Part shown: piece after piece, positions 32,702 through 41,954 of the stretch
Layout of the letters: every line of letters starts with the position of its first letter
Numbering within the stretch: the first letter of the stretch is position 1
NCBI RefSeq assembly: GCF_043290135.1
Contig: NC_134705.1
Location: forward strand, 41,529,271 to 41,593,270
Origin: Rhipicephalus microplus
Lineage: Eukaryota > Arthropoda > Arachnida > Ixodida > Ixodidae
Length of the DNA stretch: 64,000 bases
Reading direction: 5' to 3'
The notes under the pieces: generated by a model
Told to the model about the DNA's origin: nothing
Seen by the model: only the letters and a program-made list of their open reading frames with translations
Databases searched by the model: none
Program-made: the position numbers and the translations under genes

Positions 32702-32833
32702 TGAAACGCGCTAGCGAAGATTCGACGAAGAGGAAGAAGAGACTCGACTGGCTCGCGAGCGACGCTGTGGATCCTTCGCTGAGCTACACCTCTGCATTAC
32801 CCATCTTGTGAATAAACGCGTTCCATCGTCACA
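32702..32833 (+). mobile_element. Gypsy 1 5' LTR
   Basis: A 132-bp TG...CA repeat with AATAAACGCG near its 3' end. It is followed by ATTG and the primer-binding-like TGGTGGAAGG. It differs from the 3' LTR at three sites, all in the middle (GACTCG/GACTCC and GCGAGCG/GCTAGTG). Confidence 0.95.
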
Positions 32834-32872
32834 ATTGTGGTGGAAGGTGCTGGGTAAGCTAGCTACTACCAA

Positions 32873-34111
32873 GTGATACCGGAGAGGCACCGTCCCCTAA
32901 CGACGGAACCGCTACACGAGCTTCGCCGCAGCCGTCGACTAGCGGGCTTGGCACTATTACCTCAAGAAATGAGCTCGGACGGAGACAACCAGCAACCAGC
33001 CGTAAGGACGTCGCCCTACCACTACAGGGAGCCGCGAACCTTCACAGGGAAACCCGGCAATGACGTGGACGAATGGCTGAGCCACTATCAGCGGGTGAGC
33101 CGTTCGAACGGTTGGAATGCGGCTAGCCAGCTGTCTCACGTGGGGCTCTTCCTCGATTTCACGGCGCTGGTATGGTTTGAGAACCATGAAGACACATTGA
33201 CAACCTGGGACCAGTTTGTGGAGGAAATTAAGAATTGCTTTGGAGACCCAGCAACGAAGAAGAAACGTGCCGAGCAGACGTCGCAGAGGGCTCAAGTCAC
33301 CGGTGAGACATGCAGAACCTACATTGAAGAGATTTTGGAGTGCAAGTCGGTGGATGCCCACATGACGGAAGAAGACAAAGTGGGCCATATACTCAAGGGC
33401 ATCGCCGATGACGTCTACCACTTCCTCATTGGCAAGGAGAGCCTGGAATGCGTGGCCGACGTGATTAACCACTGCCGAACCTTCGAGGCTCTTAAAACTC
33501 GTCGCATCTCATCGAAGTTCGGACGTCTGGCCAACGTCACGACTGTTGCCACCGTTGATGTCTGCCAGAATTCTCTACCTGCCGACCTTTCCTCCACCAT
33601 TCGTCAGATTGTACGGGAGGAACTGCGTCGCCATGTCTCTGTTCCCATGCAAGCTGGAGACCCGCAGTGTGATACACTATCCCCAAGCATCAATGCTGCG
33701 AGTTTCGACGAGCGCAGTTACTCCACCCGCAGTCCACGGCTGAGGGCTCCGCCACCACAGGCTACTTACGTCGAGTCGTCTTATGCGCCCCGCAGCAGTT
33801 ATAGCTATGACAGCCAACCACCTACGTTTGTGTCCGAGTGGCAACAGTTTCCTGAGCATCCTCTCCACACCGCAGCATTCAATGTGCCTCAGGAACGCCC
33901 CGTGTGCTACCAGTGCGGTGTTCGCGGATATATCGCCCGGTTTTGCCCATCGCGACGTCGCCCACGCACGACGTTTTCTGACCGACCAGCGATGTTTGCA
34001 CGGCGAAGCCAACAGCCCGATTACGCCTACTGGCCTTCGGATTCAACTGCCCAGAAGCACGGGCACCGGCCAAACATCCGCAGTGACTCGCCTGCCTCTG
34101 TGAGGAGCTAG
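32873..34111 (+). CDS. Gypsy 1 gag
   Basis: Structural capsid-nucleocapsid protein, about 400 residues, uninterrupted. It has LRRSRRLAGL near residue 20, then FTGKPGNDVDEWLSHYQRVSRSNGWN and VWFENHEDTLTTWDQFVEEIKNCFGDP, the retrotransposon capsid signature, and VADVINHCRTFEALKTRR. The C-terminal knuckle is CYQCGVRGYIARFC near residue 344, spaced like CX2CX4HX4C but with Tyr instead of His. The open frame begins at a GTG; the first ATG (32968) would cut off the conserved RRSRRLAGL, so the true start is unclear. It overlaps pol by 25 nt. Confidence 0.9.
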   Translation: MIPERHRPLTTEPLHELRRSRRLAGLALLPQEMSSDGDNQQPAVRTSPYHYREPRTFTGKPGNDVDEWLSHYQRVSRSNGWNAASQLSHVGLFLDFTALVWFENHEDTLTTWDQFVEEIKNCFGDPATKKKRAEQTSQRAQVTGETCRTYIEEILECKSVDAHMTEEDKVGHILKGIADDVYHFLIGKESLECVADVINHCRTFEALKTRRISSKFGRLANVTTVATVDVCQNSLPADLSSTIRQIVREELRRHVSVPMQAGDPQCDTLSPSINAASFDERSYSTRSPRLRAPPPQATYVESSYAPRSSYSYDSQPPTFVSEWQQFPEHPLHTAAFNVPQERPVCYQCGVRGYIARFCPSRRRPRTTFSDRPAMFARRSQQPDYAYWPSDSTAQKHGHRPNIRSDSPASVRS

Positions 34112-37100
34112 ACGCCACCTACTACGTGCCAGCAACGGTCCCCATCTCCCCGTCCCCGGCCGTGGCTTTCCTCTCCGCCACCGGGAAACTAGTCGGCGCG
34201 GCCGATGGAGGCGAGGTCGCTGGACGTACCGCTTTGCACACAAGTATGCCTCCATTAGTTCACATGCTTCACAACAAGGTTCATGTATTCGTTGACGATG
34301 TTCCCACGATGGCTCTGGTAGACACCGGTGCAACAGTTTCTGTAATGAGTTTAGTTTTCAAGGAGAGACTTGGCCGCAAGGTGATGTTTTATTGGGATAA
34401 ATCTTCTACTTTTCGAGCAGTCAGCGGCACGGCTTTGTGTCCAGTAGGTGTGTGCACTGTGTCTGTTCGTGTTGCTGGTAAAGCGTTCAAGGCAGAATTC
34501 GCAGTGCTCGCTCATTCCACGCATGACGTTATCCTTGGAATTGACTTCTTGCAAGAGTGCCGTGCGACTGTCGACTGCGGGGCAGGCGAGGTTCTGTTGT
34601 CCGCCCTCGTCCAGCAGCCTCAGCGTAGCGGAGATGACAACCTCGTTGTAGTTAAAGACACTATTCTACCGGCATGGTCTACTGCCAGCGTGCCCGTTGC
34701 TGCTTCGAATGCTGACTCGAGTTTAAGTTCTCCTGATATTGTGATTGAGCCGTTGCCTTTGCCTTGCATGAAGAAAAACATCTTTCTGCCGCGCTGCGTT
34801 GTGTCTCTCACCGAGGGAAAAACTAAATTACGGGTAGTTAACTGCTCATCCGAGTCTGTTGTACTACCAGTGGTAATGCGCCTTGCCATGTTTGAAGGGC
34901 AGTGCAGTATCTGCATAGGAGCTCTCAGCAATGCGGCAAATTCGGACTATGCTGATGTATCCGGCATGGAATACGAATTTTATAAGATGGTTAGCAAGTC
35001 TATTCCCTCGCATAAGCGCAAAGTGTTGGTTACACTGCTGGCCAGGCACGCTAAAGTATTTGATTTTGCACGGAAGTCGCATAGACCTCAGACGCCCAGC
35101 ACACGCACTCGTCACAAGATCGACACCGGATCTGCGCACCCCCTCAGACAGAAACCTTATCGAGTTTCCGCGTCAGAGCGCAAGGTAATTTCCGAGCAAG
35201 TCAGCGAGATGCTAACCTCTGGCGTAATTCAAGAATCGTCAAGTCCCTAGGCCGCACGTGTTATCTTGGTCAAGAAAAAAAATGGGTCCTGGAGGTTCTG
35301 CGTTGACTACCGACGTCTCAACTCTATAACTAAGAAGGACGTTATAACTAAGAAGGACGTGTACCCGCTTCTTCGCATCGATGATGTCATCGACTGCCTG
35401 CATTCAGCGTCCTATTTTTCATCGTTGGACTTGCGATCCGGGTATTGGCAGATCCCCATGGATCCGGCTGACAAAGAAAAGACGGCCTTTGTTACACCCG
35501 ACGATCTGTTTGAGTTTAATGTTATGCCATTCGGCTTGTGTAATGCCCCCGCCACATTTGAAAGATATATGGACACAGTTTTACGGGGCCTCAAATGGGA
35601 AATTTGCCTGTGTTACCTGGACGATGTGGTGATTTTTGGCCGAACATTTGAAGAACATAATCATCGCCTTGACCTCGTTCTAACCTGTCTCGAGGAAGCT
35701 GCGCTTACACTGAACTAAAAAAAATGTCGCTTTGGAGAACGTGAAACCTTGGTTCTGGGACACCTGGTGGATAAAAATGGCGTGAGACCGGACTCGCAGA
35801 AAATCGCCGCTGTCAGCAACTTCAAGCAGCCGCAGTCCCCCAGGGAGTTGCGTAGCTTCCTGGGCCTGTGTTCTTACTTTCGTCGATTTGTTCCGAATTT
35901 CGCTGATAAAGCACAACCACTGACTGACTTGCTGCAAAAAAATGTCCCTTTCCACTGGACACCGGATTGCGAAGCAGCCTTTAAGCAGCTTCGGTTCATA
36001 CTGACTTCAGGACCGGTACTTCGCCATTTCGATCCTTCTGCTGAAACGGAAATTCACACAGATGCCAGTGGAATCAGCCTTGGTGCAGTGCTCGTTCAGC
36101 ACCATGACAATGCTGAACACGTGGTCGCTTACGCGAGTCGTTCGTTGAGCAAGACAGAACGAAATTACACAGCCACAGAACAGGAGTGCCTCGCAGTCGT
36201 TTTCGCCGTGCACAAGTTTCGCCCACACATCTACGGCCGTCGCTTCTCGGTAATCACCGACCATCATTCTCTATGCTGGTTGGTAGGCCTCAGAGACCCA
36301 TCTGGACGACTGGCGCGATGGGCTTTGCGCTTACAGGAGTTCGACGTCACAGTACGCTACAAGAGCGGTAACCGGCACGCAGACGCCGACTGCCTATCGC
36401 GCCTTCCTCTACCGACGACGGAGTGCGTTGCTGACAACTTCGACCAGTATATCGGCGCTATTGCCTCTGAGTTCCCTGATCTCGCGACTTTTCGGACAGC
36501 CCAACAAGAGGACCGCTCCTTAGATTCTCTGTTCGCCTCCGCAAATGAACACGCAAACCCAAGCTCTTTTGTGGTTCATGACGGCGTCCTTTACAAGAAG
36601 AATTATTCCGGACAAGGCGCCTGTCTGCTTCTAGTTGTTCCATGCACTTTACGGGCTCACGTCTTTCGGTCCTTACACGACGACGCAACCTGCGGCCACA
36701 TGGGCTTCGCCAGAACGCTTCAACGAATCCAGCAAAGGTTCTATTGGCCCAAGATGCGACACAACACGGAAAAATACGTTGCTGGATGCGAACAATGCCA
36801 ACGACACAAACGTCCCACGGCTACGCCGCCAGGACTTCTCCATCCTGTTCCACCTCCTAACTCTCCCTTCGAGACTGTAGGTGTCGATCTGCTCAGTCCA
36901 TTTCCACGATCGAGCAGCAACAATCGATGGGTCGTCGTCTGTGTTGACCACCTAACGCGCTACGCAGAAACTGCTGCAATACCTGCTGCAACGGCCATGC
37001 ACGTGTCGCAGTTTATGCTTCGCTGTATAATTCTCCGCCATGGTCCTCCACGCGTTGTCATTAGCGACCACGGACGTCAGTTCGTTGCCGACGTCGTTGA

Positions 37101-37722
37101 AGAGATCCTGCGTCTGTCTGCCTGCCATTTCCGCCATGCCACACCATATCACCCGCAGACCAATGGTCTCGTAGAGCGCACGAACCGGACTCTCACGAAC
37201 ATGCTGTCTATTTGTGTCGATTCTAAGCACAAAAACTGGGACGAAGTGCTACCTTACATCACGTACGCGTACAATACCGCGAAGCATGAGACTACAGGTT
37301 ACTCTCCATTTTACCTGCTGTACGCTCGCTCCCCACGATTTTGTCTCGACACTATACTATCTTTTACACTAGACGTGGAAACCTCGACAGCCGAGACGCT
37401 CTGCCGCGCAGAAGAAGCCCGTCGCATCGCACGCCTCCGAACCTTGGCATCCCAGCAGCGTTCTAAGAAACGTTACGACGCCTGCCATCGCTCCGTATCT
37501 TATAGTAAGGGCGATCTTGTGTGGTTATGGACACCATTCCGCAAACGTGGTTTGTGCCAGAAGTTCTTGGCTCACTATTCCGGTCCATTCGTCATTCTTG
37601 ACCGCCTCAGCGACGTCACGTACGTAATTTCGAGCGTCACAAGCAATGGTCGCCGCTCTAGCAAAACACAACTGACACACGTTGCGCGCCTTAAACCATG
37701 CCACCATCAACCATCTGAGTGA
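34087..37722 (+). pseudogene. Gypsy 1 pol with two premature stops
   Basis: One continuous frame, offset -1 from gag, so gag-pol fusion would need a -1 shift within 34087-34111. Protease: MALVDTGATVSVMS, then VILGIDFLQE. RT: KKKNGSWRFCVDYRRLN, FNVMPFGLCNAPATFERYMD, YLDDVVIFG. RNase H: HTDASGISLGAVLVQ, YASRSLSKTERNYTATEQECLAV, SDCLSR-type end. Integrase: HHCC zinc region, DDE core intact (VGVDLLSP, VISDHG, VERTNRT) and DLVWLWTPFRKRGL. Stops: TAG at 35248-35250 before the RT and TAA at 35716-35718 after the RT palm. An 18-bp tandem duplication (35326-35361) repeats ITKKDV inside the RT. Confidence 0.95.
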
Positions 37723-37756
37723 CTCGCCCAGAGGGCATCGTTTGCGAACCGGGAAG

Positions 37757-37888
37757 TGAAACGCGCTAGCGAAGATTCGACGAAGAGGAAGAAGAGACTC
37801 CACTGGCTCGCTAGTGACGCTGTGGATCCTTCGCTGAGCTACACCTCTGCATTACCCATCTTGTGAATAAACGCGTTCCATCGTCACA
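37757..37888 (+). mobile_element. Gypsy 1 3' LTR
   Basis: Same length as the 5' LTR, with three differences. Pol ends 34 bp upstream. The outer flank ATAT returns to the ORF1 sequence of the CR1/L2 LINE. Confidence 0.95.
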
Positions 37889-38403
37889 ATATTATTCCTT
37901 CATCTCTCGTATCGAGCAGTCTCAGAATGACCAGTCGTTTTTTATTCGGAGGACGACCCAACCTGTGAATTCGTTCAATGGGGACAGGTTCCAGCCCTAG
38001 AAGATCAGGAAAGATATTCTTGTTTGGCTGCCTCCAGGAATCCACTGTTTTCACCCTCTGATTCCGGTAGCTCAAAAATGATGAAATTGGGTCTTTCACT
38101 GTGATTCTCTAGTTCGTCTATCTTTCTTTCAAGCGTCAAAACAACTTCGTTCATATGCGGAAGCTGGTCTTGACATGCACTGACTTGTCAGGTTTTGACA
38201 AGGCATCTACTTTTTTTTTCAATTTCTACTAGGCGATTCTTCTTTATATCTTTAATATCAGCGGCAATTTCGTTAAGCTGCTGTAATATTTTTGCTGTGT
38301 CAGGACCGGGGTTTGTTTCAATGTCTCCTCCTAAAATTAGCAGTTTTCTGAGGCAGATAACAGCAACATCAAGCAAGCAACACAGCCATGGACATGGCAG
38401 CAC
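37889..38403 (-). pseudogene. CR1/L2 LINE ORF1 N-terminal part with 2A-like motif
   Basis: From ATG at 38403 the frame has a hydrophobic stretch (WLCCLLDVAVICL), then LLILGGDIETNPGP. The last eight residues (38325-38302) match the 2A consensus D-V/I-E-x-N-P-G-P, at which ribosomes skip the final Gly-Pro bond. A charged helical segment follows (QQLNEIAADIKDIKKNRLVEIEKK). The frame breaks near 38188. The next piece (37884-38099) carries VKTVDSWRQPNKNIFPD and RIHRLGRPPNKKRLVILRL, typical of LINE ORF1. Known LINE 2A sequences sit at the same place, the ORF1 N-terminus. Confidence 0.8.
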
Positions 38404-38409
38404 TAGCAG

Positions 38410-38820
38410 AAAAGGGTCACTTGAACGGTAACACTTGCCGTATTATTTCCTCACCTGCACAGCAAAAAGCGGAGGATTGTCAGCGAGCCACATTCTTTCG
38501 GTGCTGTCGTGCCCAGTGTTCGCGTGGTTAAAACGATGGCCCTTTAAACTGGTTCTGCACGGTGTCGCTCTATGCGATGGCTGCGCGGCTGTTTTTGCTC
38601 TTGTTGACGTTCAGTGAAGTAGCGGTCTGATTAGTGGCATGACACGCTGATCCCAGGTGTGATGGAGGTTGAAATCGCTGAACTCGTGAGCAGCCACCGA
38701 GACAATGATATGCTCCAGGCAATACACAGTGCGCAGGAGACCGAATAACCGCACAGAAAAAATCTGAGGATTGTCAACGAACCTCATTCTTTCGGTGCTG
38801 CCGTGCCCAGGACTGGAAGG
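38410..38820 (-). other. 5' leader of the 2A LINE with an imperfect repeat
   Basis: A segment of about 60 bp (GAGGATTGTCAGCGAGCCACA, ATTCTTTCGGTGCTG, CGTGCCCAG) occurs at about 38470-38517 and again, with a few changes, at about 38764-38812, a period of about 292 bp. Repeated 5' leaders serve as promoters in some LINEs. The right edge meets the resumed L1/Tx1 endonuclease at about 38820. No coding potential is seen. Confidence 0.5.
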
Positions 38821-40300
38821 AGCGCATGAATCGGGATCGACTGCTTTTATGTCGCGCCGTCACTGGCCCTCTGCGTGCATTCCTTGTTGTCTCCTCGGCT
38901 TCAAGTGATCATTGCCTCCTTATTTAAGACTCGCCGGTACAGGCATCGGAGCTGAGGGTAAGCGGCCGTGGTGCCTCAACGCCCGGCTTTCAAAACTCGT
39001 CGGCGTGGCGCGTTTAATCAGCGCCAGGTACACGAAACCCCAGAGCTAGACGACGACAAGTGGGACGAAGTGAAGGCCAGCACCGTGGAATGCTGTCAGT
39101 CGGGGGGCAAGCATCGAGCGCGAGAGGAACACGCAGAGATCAAAATTATCTCCGATGCGATTCTCCTGCTGTCTTGACTGGAGTCCTGTGGCCCCGGCAT
39201 TGTGTCCGCGTTGGCCACGCTTCCTAAAGAGCTTAGAATAGCTCTCCAGCGACGCTGGGATGGCCTCAAGGCCATCGCTTGTGCTGAGAGATGGGAAATG
39301 GAGGCATGGTGTAGTAGGAACTATTTTGCGGTGACACTTAGCTAGGGCACATGCGCCTCTGACCTTTCTCGTTGATTTAGAGACAGGTAGCTTAGTGGAA
39401 ACGCTGGATGGGGTACCTGAGGTGGCAAAGTGGTTTGACGAGAACCTTTACACTGAACTAACTCCGCCCTCGGCCGACTTTTCGTTTGTGAGAAACGATC
39501 AGCTATTCGAGTTCTGCGACTCGCCCGTCGTGGAAGAGGACCTCTTCGCAGCTTTATCGACTAGGAAGCGTACTCGTAGCCCGGGCAGCGACGTTTTGAC
39601 GGTGAAGTTTCACATCAAACTATGGAAGGTGCTCGGGAAGCCTTTCATTCCTCTGGTAAATAGGCTGCTTCATGAAGGGACGCCGCCAGCGACTAAGAGG
39701 AAGGGGCTGATCACTCTCCTTTGTAAGGACGAGTCGAGACGCAATGACCTTCTAGCGTGGCGCCCCACCACACTATATCTCGAACTGGGGCTACAAACTC
39801 ATAGCAAAATGCCTGTCTGTTAGGCTCACTCCAGTACTCAGTACTGTTTTGGGACCATACCAGGCATGCTGCGTTACAGGACGATACTGCCATCTACATG
39901 GCTTCGCCATTAGAGACCTCATTGAATGGGTACATGCAAGGAACGTACCGGGCATTGTAAAATAATTCGATCAGGAAAAGGTGTTCGACAGAATAAGCCA
40001 TCACTTCATCTTCCAAGTTTTAAACGAGGCAGGATTTAGTGACAGGTTTGCGAGTATGATTAGAGCTCTGTATACTAGGCCGACGTCTACTGTCATCATA
40101 CAGGATCGCGTCTCGGAGTTGTTCGACGTGTACAGGGGGTTCAGGCAGGGCGATCTGCTCTTGCCTGCCCTTTACGTTCTCACATTTGAATCGCTTCTGC
40201 AGAGACTGTCTGGTGACAGCCGACTTTGTCAGTTCCCTTAACGTGGACGACTTGTCTATCGTCGTCCAAAACTAGGCAACTGTTTGCATCGTCTTGGAGG
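38820..40300 (+). pseudogene. L1/Tx1-group LINE copy 2: endonuclease end and RT
   Basis: Just after 38830 an out-of-frame stretch reads IDCFYVAPSLALCVHSLL, the end of the endonuclease. The 39395-39823 frame has EVAKWFDENLYTELTPP and RTRSPGSDVLTVKFHIKLWKVLGKPF, LLHEGTPPATKRKGLITLLCKDESRRNDLLAWRP, the RT fingers and palm entry. 39981-40241 continues the palm (FDRISHHFIFQVLNEAGFS, SELFDVYRGFRQGDLLLPALYVL), and around 40240-40265 the catalytic region reads NVDDLSIVV in a shifted frame. It is dead because of several frame breaks. Confidence 0.75.
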
Positions 40301-40633
40301 TTTTAGACGAGTACTGCGAGGCGAGCGGCACACGTGGTAATCGGTCGAAAAGTGCAGTAATGTACCTAAACTCGGCTCCAACTAGCACGCAGCCGCACAC
40401 GGCTTACTTGTGAAGGCGAGGCTGCGCATCCTTGGTTTCCTCTTCGAACCGGGTGGCCTGACTCCTGAAAACTGGCGGATATCTGAAGATAAGCTATAGA
40501 AGCCAAAATTCAGGAGCTCGGTGTGCTTTCTTGTCCGCTTACTGCAAGGGTAACAATCGCAAGATCGTTACTCTTCTCGGTCTTAACTTACGTGGCTAGT
40601 GTTATGCCGGTCGCGAGTCAAACCTAAAATCGC

Positions 40634-41544
40634 TTGAAGCAGACTTTCTTTCGTTTTCTATGGAGTGGTTCATTTGCTTGCCTGGGGCGCCGTTTCATGA
40701 AGTTGCCCAGGGATTGGGGAGGACTCAGAGTCCCCGACCTGCGCCTCATGGCCAGAGCCCTTCACGTCAGATGGACCCTTGTAGCGTTAGACTCGTACAT
40801 GACCAGAAGCTTCGTGTCGTTTTTCCTTAGCAGGTGTTTATGGCAGTTTTTGGCGGGTGCCCTCTCTCACTGCGTGCCCCGGGCGGAAACGCCGTCAGCT
40901 TTTATTTTTTTATGCAGGCGCGGCTAGAACACTCGCGGATATTGAGACCGTCGATCCAGAATATGACGTATAGTCGAGGTGCAACTCCAAAAGTTAGGTG
41001 ACTTGATAACCCCACCTCTGTCCGAGCACTATAACGGCTTTGACCTGTCCCGGCACAAGCCGAATTTGCATCTCATCACTACCATCTTTTATGTACCGTC
41101 TGGCAAGAGGGTGTCTGTCAATAATGTAGACTCTTCACGGCAAACATCCAGGTAGGTGTTCATTCTGTCAAAGTTGAGAGGACCCGGTTCATATTTTCTG
41201 CGAGCGCGTTCTTCCAAAAGCCCTACTTAGAAAGGTAGCCAACTTATTTAGGCACCTGGGAGTTTCATATTTCGCGGTACATTATTTAAATCTGTTCCCC
41301 TCTTACGAGGTCAACCAGTTCATGCTTGTCGCGATGCGAGGCCATTCAAGGGTGGAGGGTGCTGGGTCTTCATGAAGTGCTTGCAAAAGTACGGAAGGAA
41401 GTCTGGTTCCATCTCTTCCATGAGCGGCATCGCCTAGGCGCGAAGAAGTTGCTCGAAGTCTGGCACCAAACGGCAGTGATCTACAGTGAGTCAAAAGGAG
41501 AAACTAACCATCTGATTTGGAGTTACTGTATATGCTACCTTTAG
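40634..41544 (+). pseudogene. L1/Tx1-group LINE copy 2: C-terminal region
   Basis: The 40634-40927 frame has FFRFLWSGSFACLGRRFMKLPRDWGGLRVPDLRLMARALHVRW, the same post-RT block as copy 1 at 26533. The following sequence is in mixed frames and ends with GLHEVLAKVRKEVWFHLFHERHRLGAKKLLEVWHQ (41326-41544), also found at copy 1's end. This confirms that the two copies belong to one family. Confidence 0.75.
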
Positions 41545-41558
41545 GTAGCATATACAGT
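41525..41558. repeat. 34-nt perfect palindrome (solo MITE hairpin)
   Basis: ACTGTATATGCTACCT and its exact complement are separated by TT. The sequence and its left flank GAGTT match the terminal hairpin of the MITE at 25921-26427. It sits at the 3' end of the L1/Tx1 LINE, so it is either a collapsed MITE or a hairpin left behind by one. Confidence 0.85.
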
Positions 41559-41945
41559 CTATATAGGGACGGGAGGGACGGGAAAACGAGTGGCACCGGC
41601 TTCCTCGATGCAACAATCGCAGCAAATTAGCTGGTGTTTGTCTCAACAGTGACCCACTCAGCTGTTCTAGTCAGTGTTTTTTTAATCTAATTTATCGCAG
41701 CGATGACATATAGCGTATTTAGTAGACTACGAGGTGCTATCTAGTTAAAAAAGCCAATTGATTTTTCTTGTGCGTGCCGAGCGCTTGTCGTTTTTTTTTT
41801 TCAGAACCAGCTTCTTGCTCTGAGGCTGAAAGAAAAATCCACAATGCGTGTAGCTGAATGATATGGCGATGAATGCGTGACAGTCATTGTTCTATTTATG
41901 AAGATGTCTCAAACTAACATATTTTAATTTTTGGGACGTTTATTC
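41559..41945. other. Unassigned sequence
   Basis: AT-rich, with a T-run (41791-41801) and no open frame of note. No feature is recognised between the LINE end and the (TTTA)n tail of the next element. Confidence 0.4.
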
Positions 41946-41954
41946 AGCACTTTT

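Larger units (their letters stand above)
32702..37888 (+). mobile_element. Gypsy element 1, nearly intact and young
   Basis: Two 132-bp LTRs (32702-32833 and 37757-37888), both TGAAACGCG...CGTCACA, differ at three positions. ATAT lies outside both ends (32698-32701 and 37889-37892) as a target-site duplication. The order is 5' LTR, primer-binding-like TGGTGGAAGGTGCTGGGTA, gag, pol (protease, RT, RNase H, integrase), the purine-rich AACCGGGAAG and 3' LTR. Gag is open throughout. Pol is one frame interrupted by only two stop codons. LTR similarity makes this the youngest LTR element of the window. Confidence 0.95.
30033..38820 (-). mobile_element. CR1/L2-group LINE with a 2A-like ORF1 start, interrupted by Gypsy 1
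   Basis: On the minus strand the order is a 5' leader with an imperfect repeat (about 38465-38820), ORF1 with a 2A-like motif (38188-38403, continuing 37884-38099 and 32426-32680), APE endonuclease (31544-32262), then the RT start (30689-31394), the C-terminal domain (about 30400-30680) and a 3' end with an ATTT-type tail at 30033. The RT segment with the catalytic FADD is deleted. The Gypsy element at 32702-37888 splits ORF1. The host L1/Tx1 LINE flanks both sides. Confidence 0.75.
27500..41520 (+). mobile_element. L1/Tx1-group LINE copy 2, split by an 8.8-kb nested insertion
   Basis: The left half (27500-30032) holds the leader, ORF1 with zinc knuckles and the start of the APE endonuclease. 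The right half (about 38820-41520) holds the endonuclease C-terminus, RT, and FLWSG...GGLRVPDL region. The endonuclease breaks at about 30032 and its C-terminal IDCFYVAP-type sequence reappears at about 38833. The intervening 8.8 kb is a CR1/L2 LINE with a Gypsy element inside it. Both halves carry stops and frameshifts. Confidence 0.7.
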
